Below, in pieces: positions 1 to 8,403 of a stretch of DNA of 24,158 nt. Source of the DNA: Botryllus schlosseri (lineage: Eukaryota > Chordata > Ascidiacea > Stolidobranchia > Styelidae); the NCBI GenBank assembly GCA_000444245.1, contig ATSW01016565.1, forward strand, positions 1 through 24,158, in the 5' to 3' direction. Numbering within the stretch: position 1 is the stretch's first letter; every line of letters starts with the position of its first letter. The position numbers were made by a program, and so were the translations under genes. The notes under the pieces are model-generated. The model searched no databases, had not been told where the DNA came from, and worked only from the letters and a program-made list of their open reading frames with translations.

Positions 1-3000
1 GGTTAACAAAATGGCCTCGACTCGATGCAAAGTAGAAATGATCAAAGACGTTTTCTGCTTTAAAACCATATTTTCAAACTTCACTGTTCCAAATTGATCA
101 CCATTTTTGCGGTCTCGAGCGGCGTTATATTTAGAGAAGACCGCCATTTTATGCGAAATTGAATCGCGGTTTATTCCGATTGTGTATATAGTGACAAAAT
201 GTATCTGGCATCAGGATATTTTAAAATGAGAGAACCTAGTTCTACTTGTATAATTAGACTCGTTAGAGCGAAATTCTAATGCTAACATCATTTGGAAAGA
301 ATGTGTAGCTATAGTTCTAATTATAATTTGGAAAAGCTGGAAATTTTCCAGTTGTCAAAATCTGGTTGTGATGCCTGTTTTTGTGCTGATTATGTTACCT
401 GTACCTTATTGTGATCTTACGTAAAAATTCGTATTGAACTGTACATCAAAATCACATTTGCAGTTCTGCTAACATATCAGTCTACCATTAACTACATGAT
501 CAATCTTACGTCTTGAAATCACTGTCAACTACACCCATTGTAAGCACGCGATGCGTTTACGAGACAAACCAGTATATTAGGTCGTCGCCAATTTAATGCC
601 GATCGTAATTTCACGCATGGCTCTATCCAATCACTGAAAAGGTCAGCGTACGTGTAACTTGTAAATAGTTGAATATAGTATTCAAGTGTGTATTACAGTT
701 GTGTACCTCCAAGGAAGTTCTTCAAAGAGTAAATAATTTTCAGTCATAACGTATTTACTTACACCGCGCGCCGTGCTAAGTTGCCCGGTAGCCATTACCG
801 TAATCTGAAAGTGGGTTGGTGTTGGTTTTGTTCTGTTCAAAGGGACAGACTAACTGATATTATTGGGAGCAAAATGGCATTCCTATCTTACAAAAACACG
901 AGCGGTATCGGCTTACTTGTACGAACTCAAGACTGCTTTCAGAACACGATAACATTCTATTCTAAAACGGACGATGATTGCCTCGTTATTTCGACACCGC
1001 AACCTTTCAGCGAGTAATGTCGAAGGTTTACAATTGCATACAGACTACTTCGCAGTATGCTGGTATTGTTATGAATTAGTCCGGCAAAATGGAGTGCTTC
1101 AGTGATTCGTTTCTGAACTGAGTGTTACGCTTGGAATATCACTCAATACTGCGTCATAAAAGTATGAATGACATGGAAAGTTTGAATATGTACATTATGC
1201 GCGACCACAAAGAATGTAGTGCCATATCAACATCATATTAATGATAATATGGTATTTCTTCAACCATACCCTATGTCATACTCTGGGTTGATCACGAATT
1301 CACTGATATTCCATTTCCACAAACGTGCATGGCTTTGTACTGCATGTTTTGTATGCTGCGATACAGACAATCGAGGTTTCAGGGCTTCTACAGGGGAGAA
1401 TACAATCAAAACTACCATTTTCGTTGATAAATTATCTCTTGGTGGCTGAGTGGGGCCTATGAATATCGTAATCCCCAGGGAAGGAGTGCAATTATCCATT
1501 ACTAAACAATCACCTCTCTCGAATCGACTCAAGTCATTGCAGCCATAGTTATGAACAATATTCCCACCCAGTGTAAAATTCCTATTGCACGAAATATGAG
1601 TCTCTAAACAAACTGTTTAATCCGTAGTTTTGACGCGCTAGGCTCTTGGTAGATATTGTTGGCAATGATCAGCCGTTTGTGGAGTAAAGAGTAAGGTTAC
1701 CCCGTGACTCATTATTATTATTCCATGCGGTAGGTCTGGTGGTCTTTTTTACTGTACATGATACGGACTAAAGACTCCTGAAGGCACACAACTTTAATGT
1801 ACAATTGAATGGTATATTCATACTGAAATGAACTCGGGCATTTTCGACTGGCACTCGTCAGGGGTGATCGTTAGCAACTGGCATATATTTCCATATGAAT
1901 ATATTTTTCAACGACAAAACGTCCAACTGCTTGTCTATGGGAAAATCTCGGCGCAGTATTGTCGAAATGTGGAGTTATTTTGATTAAACTTTGTGTTGTG
2001 AGCGCGTCTCGGATAGTCGGGCTATTATAATCGTCATAATTAGGTGGTGCGATGATAATTGAACGTAATCACGAGGGCGGTTCTGCGTAACATCAATCGC
2101 CACGTATCAAAAATCGGATCGGCTTGGAGAAGGGTTGCGTTTCTCGTAAACTTAGCATCACTTACTATGCCTTCATAATAGATGATTTGAATAGTTCAAA
2201 TGCGAAAAACAAGAAATATTGTCATCTATATATTTATATGCTGAAATACCTTCTCACTATCGCATCATATTTGATCAATGATCATGTCATAAACTAGTGT
2301 TGCTAGCGTGGAGCTTAAATTAGAATTCGCATTTGCATGGACGGAAAATAGATCTATTCACAATATTTCTGCCATATAGCAAGGTGCAAATCAAGCCTTC
2401 GGCACTCTCTCGTGCAAAATTAAGCATGTAAAGGTAAACCCATTCCAGCGGATGAAAATAAGTGAAACAAACCAATCCTTATTGAGATAGATCCAAGGGA
2501 TGGGCTAGGTGGAAGTGTGCCATCTTTTTGCGGCTTCTAAGGTCGGTGCACGACTGCACGTAGGCATAACCCATATTATACACTTCTTGGGACGTAAATC
2601 TTCATAAGAAGTGGTATTTCGGCCCGTTTTCATACGCTGGAATGGGCTTGAAAGGGGGGTGTTGTACTTGAAAATCGATTACACGTCACGTTATGGTGGA
2701 AATCATGCAATGACACGATTATCGCTTACAGCGGGCTATTCTTGTACAGCATTGTGGTGTGCGTAATACGGCCCCAACAAGGCGAACGGCAGCTCGTTGC
2801 TTGTATATGACCCGTGAGAGTCGGAGTGTCTGTTGCGTCAATTTCATTTCGATGTGAATCCCGTGACCTACGCGTCCTAGTCGCGTGTTTACTGTCGCAA
2901 TAATGTCGAACAAGGTTATGTGCGCGTGTGCGTGTATCTATGGGAGATAAGCATGAAACTTTTCTCCTATAGCCCACCCTATACTATTTTAGGAGCGATT

Positions 3001-3439
3001 CATCACTGATGCGAGAGCCCCATTAATGTCGGTTCGTCGATCATATCGATTCAATATCATACTTCGATTCAAATATCGGTATCGGCACAGAAATCCGATA
3101 TCGGCTCTGGTGATTACACGCGTCGCGTATTACCATACACGCACTAATTTACGAATGGTAAGCTCGTAATTATGCAGGCCAACGATATAAACCTCTTAGG
3201 ATGATCCTGCATAATAGTGCCCCGCCGCGCTCGAAACAAAAGTACAATCGACCCTGTGTCGGTCAATAAGTTATGAGCTCTCGCCGGTAGCTTGATTAGT
3301 TTCGGGGGATTATCCTACAGGACGATAGGTCACTACGGGCAATAGTTGAATGGTCGCCCGACTTTTGAACATGCGACTTTATAACCTCAAAAGTAATCCT
3401 GACCAGAGTTGAAGAACCAGAAAATGTTCAGCTTTCTCA
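1..3439. other. Non-coding stretch, probably intron 5' of the first visible exon
   Basis: I found no EGF-like or other recognisable coding signal here on either strand. The short open frames have no family features, including the Cys-containing frame at 1219-1449. CpG is frequent compared with later introns. A lone diverged unit of the 41-bp minisatellite lies near 300-352 in reverse orientation, and one copy of the dispersed 130-bp repeat lies at 1791-1885. Because 8349 starts inside EGF6, upstream Notch exons must exist. They are either left of the window or too short and diverged to see here. Confidence 0.6.
1791..1885 (+). repeat. Dispersed repeat family D, copy 1
   Basis: This copy shares the core ATTGAATGGTATATT, then a GAAATGA-type stretch, CACTCGTCAGGGGTGATCG and AGCAACT, with copies at 6977, 9766(-), 12851(-) and 21505. 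Its left side, ACTTTAATGTACAAT, also matches the copy at 6977, so the family may extend left of ATTGAAT. The right half is more diverged and I cannot fix its end. No coding capacity is visible. Confidence 0.6.
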
Positions 3440-4440
3440 AATTGAACTAGAATCAGAATGATAGCTGCACACTTTTTCCATATTAAACCAGAATTACAAG
3501 TATGGGCCTAACTAAACAATTTTTTTCCTACGCCGTTTTATCCATACTAAACTAGAATTAGGAGTATAGCTACATATGTTTCCACAATTAAACTAGAATT
3601 AGTATGGCAGCTTCTCATTTTCCGAAATTAGATTCGAATTAGAATGATAGTTACACAGATTTCCCTACATTAAACAAAAATTAAAAGTATAACTACACAT
3701 GTTTTCAATATTTTACTAGAATTAGTAGGATAACTACACATTTTTCCAAATTAGATCAGAATTAGAATGAGAGCTGCACACTGCACAGATTTCTCTACAT
3801 TAAACTAGAATTTAAAGTATAGCTACACATTTCTTTCCATATTTAACTAGAATTAGTAGGATAACTACACATTTGTGTCCAAATTGGGTTAGAATTAGAA
3901 GTCTAGACACAGTTTTTCCGTATTAAACTAGAACTACAACTATATCTACGCCGGTGTGTCCAAATTGGGTTAGAATTAGAATTCGAGCTACACAGTTTTG
4001 TTCATATTAAAATAAGATGACAAGTATAACTACAGTTTTCTCCATATTACACTAGAATTACAAGTATAACTGCAGCTTTTTCAATATTAAACTAGAATTA
4101 CAAGCATAACTACAGTTTTCTCCATATTAAACTAGAATTGGAATTATAACTGCACAGTTTTTTTTCTAAATTAGTTTATAGTTATGATTATAGCTATAGT
4201 TTTTTTCCATATTAAACTAGAATGCGAATTATAACTACACAGGTTTTTCAAATCAGATTAGAATTAGAACGATAGCTATACACAGTTTTTTCATATCAAA
4301 CTAGAATTAGTAATATAGATATGCATTTTCGCCATATTAAACTGTAATTAAAGGCATAACTTCACAGTTTTTTCCAAATCAGATTAGAACTCGAATCTTA
4401 GCCACATAGCTTTTCTGAATCAGATTAATATCAGATGGAC
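3440..4440 (+). repeat. Minisatellite type 1, about 24 units of 40-42 bp
   Basis: Units read roughly TTTTTCCAAATTAGATTAG, AATTAGAATGATAGCTACACAG and repeat with heavy divergence. Two subtypes intermix: one with ATTAAACTAGAATTA and AGTATAACTACA, the other with AAATTAGATTAGAATTA and GATAGCTACACA. Neighbouring units are not identical, so the array is old and not freshly expanded. The same unit recurs at 4848-5250, 10696-10890 and, reversed, at 18812-19580. No reading frame runs through it. Confidence 0.85.
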
Positions 4441-4847
4441 TTAATTCGAAAAAACTTGAATTATTGCGTTTACCACGCGACTTTACCCATGCTCGATTCA
4501 GAGGTGGCCACTAACGTAGTACTCGACAGTGTTTTAGGGAAAAAGTAGTCTCGGCATGTCTTTGTAATAGTCATTTCTGCCTGCATTGATTCTACTCCAC
4601 AACTACTTTGAGAACCTCTGGATCAATTCTTGGACGAAATGCGCTTCGGGCTATTTCGACATTTCACAGATTTGTTTTATGTTCCTTGTTGGCTAGACGT
4701 TGATTAGACGCAAATTTGTCTTTCATTGTGTTGTGCGTCAGCGTTTTCGCGGAATGGCGAAAATTGATACCTTCGCCAAGCTAATGCGATTTGCGGAATT
4801 ACGGTTAAAAACATACTCATCTGGGTTTGATTACCGCAATTACATTA
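4441..4847. other. Non-repetitive interval between two blocks of the type 1 array
   Basis: About 400 bp without type 1 units separates the large array from a smaller block. It includes an open frame starting near 4700 that runs into the array. Its product has no recognisable domain and its end is made of repeat sequence, so I do not call a gene. Confidence 0.5.
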
Positions 4848-5009
4848 GAACTAGAATGGTACCAACAGTTTTTCCAAATTAGATTACAATTAGTATTATG
4901 GTGAAACATTTTTCCAATTTAGATTAGAATTAACATTATAGCTACACCAACACGTTTTCTTCCAAATTAGCTACACACTTTTCAAAATTACATTACAATT
5001 AGAATTACT
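4848..5009 (+). repeat. Minisatellite type 1, second block
   Basis: About four units of the same 41-bp type as at 3440-4440 (TTTTTCCAAATTAGATTACAATTAG and relatives). The block ends in AATTACTGAATT. The reverse complement of that edge, AATTCAGTAATT or close to it, also borders type 1 units near 8893 and 18812, suggesting a defined boundary. Confidence 0.7.
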
Positions 5010-5205
5010 GAATTAGTAAAAAAACTGGGCAATAGAATTTAATTCCATATTATAAAAAAACACTTGTAGCAAAAATCAAGTTCCGTTAATTGCAAACTTA
5101 TTCTCACGAGAACGGCAAATGTCTGTACAACAAGCTTTGCTCGTTTCTCACGATGCAGTTCTCTTGTAGCATTGGTAGGGAAACCAGAAATTACATTAGA
5201 ATTAA
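5010..5205 (-). repeat. Repeat P, inverted relative of the repeat at 8670-8895
   Basis: Read on the minus strand this matches 8670-8895 at roughly 80 percent over the best stretch (GAAACGAGCAAAGCTTG, TGTACAGACATTTGC and AACTTGATTTTTG are shared). Both copies keep an open frame of 60-74 codons with matching peptides such as CSHFN, NAT, KRAKL, VQTFA and ELDFC. Differences are not concentrated at third codon positions and several indels occur, so nucleotide-level repeat homology explains this better than a conserved protein. Type 1 minisatellite units flank it on both sides. The family is unrecognised. Confidence 0.65.
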
Positions 5206-5250
5206 AATGAGAACACAGGAACATTTCACGAATTAGATTAGAATTAGATT
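5206..5250 (+). repeat. Minisatellite type 1, remnant on the far side of repeat P
   Basis: One to one and a half units with the ATTAGATTAGAATTAGATT pattern. Its position suggests that repeat P lies within, or is part of, the same composite element as the array. Confidence 0.55.
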
Positions 5251-5737
5251 CCCGGTATTTCTGTCTAAAAGTGTAATTATACTACGGTATTTGAATTATC
5301 TGCTTGTCCAAATCTGTTTTGCGCGCGAGCAGTCGTCGCGAAATTCAAATCTTCCCGCCCTTTTTCGCTCGCCTGGAGTTCTATGTAGTTTTTGGCTATG
5401 AAAACGCGGCAGATGTTTTGCAAGCTTGTCAGCGTGTGAAGTATGTGGGCCATCTGCTGCGCGGCGATAAAATCGTAGCGATACATCATACGATTGTATT
5501 AGTGGCAGTTTGAGCTTTTTGAAATGGCTTTCATCCGAGGGTTTTGTTATGAATCGCTTTCCCGCTGTGTGATTGTTCGAATCGTGTGATACTATGCGAT
5601 TTACTTAACTTTTGTGCGTAATTCGTGCGGGAGGCGCGCGGGCATTTTACGCGCAATTTCGCGCCCTTCGCGGGAACACAAATAGCATAATGATCTTGCA
5701 CGCCAACTTGAAGCCTTTCATTCCTACCTCCTGTAGG
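5251..5737. other. CpG- and GC-rich patch within the left non-coding region
   Basis: Dense CpG clusters, for example GCGCGCGAGCAGTCGTCGCG near 5319 and GGAGGCGCGCGGGC near 5629, stand out against AT-rich surroundings. Open frames occur on both strands (about 5304-5513 on + and 5531-5821 on -), as expected in GC-rich DNA. Their products contain no recognisable motif. I cannot tell a CpG island from an old repeat. Confidence 0.4.
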
Positions 5738-5985
5738 AGTTGGTTTGGGTGTTATTGGCCTACGCTCAAGAAGAATTTGGCAGGATTTTACTCGGCGTAT
5801 TGAATTGTAACACTCGGCCACTAAATCCGCTTTTTCTGATATTGCCTAATGCAAAATGTAGCATGGTCCTTCATCTTAATTTGTTAAATAATTAGATAGT
5901 GTTGTGTTGGTGTTATTGACCTTGCCCAAGAAGCATTTGGATAAATTTTACTCAGCAAATCGAATTATAACCAAATGTCATAGTT
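5738..5985 (+). repeat. Two diverged tandem copies, about 158 bp apart
   Basis: The stretch from about 5748 (GGTGTTATTGGCC, CTCAAGAAGAATTTGG, TTTTACTCGGCG, TTGAATTGTAAC) is repeated from about 5908 (GGTGTTATTGACC, CCCAAGAAGCATTTGG, TTTTACTCAGCA, TCGAATTATAAC). A shorter shared piece, TAATGCA...GGTCC, follows each copy. I see only two copies and no coding signal. Confidence 0.7.
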
Positions 5986-6976
5986 ATTATGCGCAGTAAT
6001 GCACGGTCCAAAATCAAGGCTGCTAGTGACTCAAATTCTCGCACGCCTTGTGGTAATAATCTGCTATAAGATGGATTACAATGGATACTATCGGCACCCT
6101 GTTTTGCGTCTGCATGTCAGGTCCGTAAAATACGACCATATGGTATACCGTGAGACTGGCCACGCAGTATCTGACACCTGTTGTAATCGTATCGGGTTTT
6201 GGTTACGTACGGATACACTCTTCCTCGCCATAAGGACCGTGAACTATTTTCAAATCCGGCGCGATTTGTATCAGTTTTGTAGTGCTTTGTGGTTGAATTC
6301 GAGTATTTTCACACACAAAGTGCAGAATTGAGATTATTTATCCATTTGGTGCAGGTGGCGACAGTTACACTCATCGATATTCCCATTACGATGTATTACA
6401 AATCTAGATTTTGTAAGTTTTGCAGTTTCCTATTGCGTGAGTCATGTCCGTTAAGTCGAATGTACGGGGGTATTATGAAGATGTATGTTTCATATTTGAA
6501 AACTTGTGACGCCACTAGGTCCGTGTTCTAGTTGTCGAACTGTGATGTAAATTACGTTGTGCGTACTAAATCGATTGCCTATGACTACTGTTCAGAACGT
6601 AACCATTTGCTGCCGGCTTATAGATACTGTTACATATTCAGTAATACTTTCTATTGACATACACTGTTGGTTTTGTTGGTAAGATTTATCGCTAGTTCGC
6701 ACTTTGCTGTGCTTATTCGCGAGCCCGGCCGCATTAGTGTGATTTATGGCGCTAATGAGCAGCGTTTTCGAGTGGAAACCTTCGTTATTAACGGTTTGAA
6801 GTCACCCGCCCGTGGCTTGTAGCGATCAGAACGATTTATTAGCGGTTGTTTGGCTGTGGTCTCGCGCCCGCGAACTAATGAAACGTTTCGGAGATGTAGC
6901 AATGGGTAGTCTGATGAAACATATTATAGTCTCAATTGTAAAGTATTTGATACCTAACGAATTTTCGGAGGTACAG
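5986..6976. other. Non-coding stretch with no identifiable feature
   Basis: Open frames at 5999-6331 and 6289-6531 have no domain, no EGF spacing and no splice-flanked conserved block. A candidate PC motif near 6046-6051 lacks the other EGF cysteines. I see nothing to annotate. Confidence 0.5.
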
Positions 6977-7114
6977 ACTTTAATATACAATCTAATAATA
7001 TATTGTTATTGAAATGAGCCCGAATATTTCGGCTGACACTCGTCATGGTGTAATCGCCAGCAACTAGTTGGAAAGAACATTGTATCTCTAAACAATTGTA
7101 TCACCAAATATGAC
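6977..7114 (+). repeat. Dispersed repeat family D, copy 2
   Basis: It shares ACTTTAATATACAAT with copy 1, GAAATGAGCCCGAATATTT, CGGCTGACACTCGTCA and AGCAACTAGT with other copies. Its right part, ending in CACCAAATATGAC, matches the copies at 12851(-) and 21505, defining a right edge near AATATGAC. Confidence 0.7.
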
Positions 7115-7612
7115 GTCACCTGCATGAAATTTCGGATACGATAAGCTTACACTCAAATTCCTGCCTTTCGTTTTATATGGTAGGTTGTTGATAATTACGT
7201 CAGCGATAGTGTCGTCATAATCATAATTTGGAACGTTGATTTCCGATTGTGAGTTTATGCACTTTGCGTCGAGTAAATTGCGAGGTTCAGTCACGATAAT
7301 ACTTGAAGATTACTGCTGCTGTTTCTTGGCAAGTTCTGCTTTTTAATGCGATTGCCTTGGAAATTGTAATCCGCAGTCGATTTTTGCGGTATGCTGATCG
7401 GTCTTACCGTCTCTCGTCCATAAATATTGATGAAGTCATCGTGTTACATGGATAGCGCCTCTTCTCATTAAAGCCGATTGGAATGATCTTCGGCCTGGAA
7501 TCTAGCGCGGAATATTCATGAAACGCGCGGCTTACGACAGACGTGACTTTGTAAACCGTTATTAACATACATAAAAGTGTTTCTGGTGTATTGCTGTTCG
7601 GAGTTTTGGCCA
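7115..7612. other. Non-coding stretch with no identifiable feature
   Basis: A minus-strand open frame at 7088-7294 has no recognisable motif. Another at 7404-7718 is rich in Ser only because it reads through the type 2 repeat at its upstream end. No further feature was seen. Confidence 0.45.
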
Positions 7613-7782
7613 CATTTGACAAACTACTGGATTTTGAAAAGTAGCAACTAGAAGAACTACAGCTAGAACTACTCACTTTTAAAAACTCGCAATTAGAGCT
7701 ATAATTAGTGCTATCCACTCTTCAAAACTAGCAACTAGAACTAGAACTAGTCATGTTTGAAAACTGTTTTTTACAAGTCTGG
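7613..7782 (+). repeat. Type 2 repeat element, short copy
   Basis: It begins with TTGACAAACTACTGGATTTT, the left edge shared with arrays at 13899, 20494 and 22967. About three units of the AACTAGAACTA/ACTCACTTTT type follow. It ends near TTACAAGTCTGG, which resembles the right edge at 14286-14306. No coding capacity. Confidence 0.7.
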
Positions 7783-8348
7783 ATCGTATTTGTATCACAC
7801 CTGTTAGGTATATTACAGAAGACGTCTTTTCGAAACTATGAGCACATGTTGGCATACAAAGTTACATGCTGTCGCGATTAACGCCAGTCCGATACACCGA
7901 CTTGGTAGCTGCGATTGTAAACACAATAACGTAATCAGCCCGGAATTCGGCTGTCAGGCTTCGTACACCGGCCTAAAACAACGGCTATTTGCTTCTTAAG
8001 ACGCCGAAAATGTTGCGGTACACTGGGTCACGACTGTGTTCACTATAGACCCGAAATAAAGTTAATTGTGTTCTTGAACGCATGTTTTGTTATATTTTGG
8101 CACGTTCGCGTTTGCAAACGCGAACTTTCGGCGTAATTGTCTGCTTTTAAACGGCTAGGTTTATGCGATGGAATCCAGCTATCTACACCAAGCTTTTTAT
8201 AGCACATTCAAACGGAATTAGGTACGCTTTACCTGTTGAATGTGTGTGCTTGTGCAATCCTTTATGTATATTCTAATAAGCTCGCTTTTTTGTTTGGTAT
8301 GATGCCGTAACGTAAGTGTCTCTAAATTGTATATTTTCTCATTTGCAG
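7783..8348. other. Intron end before the first visible exon, with a palindrome
   Basis: Apart from the perfect palindrome at 8104-8125 I see no feature. The last 30 bases form a pyrimidine-rich tract ending in TTTGCAG at 8348, the acceptor for the first exon. Confidence 0.6.
8104..8125. repeat. Perfect 22-bp palindrome
   Basis: The inner 20 bases are TTCGCGTTTGCAAACGCGAA, with one further G/C pair outside. There is no spacer, so it is a symmetric site more than a hairpin with a loop. About 0.006 perfect 22-bp palindromes would be expected by chance in a random sequence of this length. It lies 223 bp before the first exon. A dimeric-factor site is possible but unproven. Confidence 0.8.
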
Positions 8349-8403
8349 AATGGCGGAACGTGTACTAACATCGGAGGCTCGTACATTTGCAATTGTCGAT
8401 CAG
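8349..8403 (+). CDS. Notch: Notch exon a: middle of EGF6
   Basis: A 55-bp exon after TTTCTCATTTGCAG and before the strong donor GTAAGC. It encodes [19 protein letters not shown], that is C3, C4 and C5 of one EGF. C6 comes from the next exon (YDGDNC). It starts in phase 0 and ends in phase 1, so an upstream exon ending in phase 0 must supply C1 and C2; I could not find it in the window. The repeat is assigned to EGF6 by counting back from the diagnostic EGF8-EGF10. The T before C3 fits an O-fucose site. Confidence 0.85.

Noticed and set aside
1219-1449. Cysteine-containing open frame (CTACFVCC)
   Set aside because: Cysteine spacing does not fit EGF, LNR or any other Notch module, and an overlapping minus-strand frame is equally open.
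3440-4440. CRISPR-like or regulatory array reading of the 41-bp repeats
   Set aside because: Repeats are degenerate, without unique spacers, in animal intronic DNA. Ordinary minisatellite structure explains them.
6019-6053. Possible missing upstream EGF exon (frame with SRTPC before GTAATA)
   Set aside because: It has a single cysteine, no EGF start with C1, and the splice phase would be 1, while the exon at 8349 needs phase 0 upstream.
7404-7718. Minus-strand Ser-rich open frame
   Set aside because: The Ser/Cys-rich part is translation of the type 2 minisatellite (TAGAACTA read backwards); the rest has no motif.
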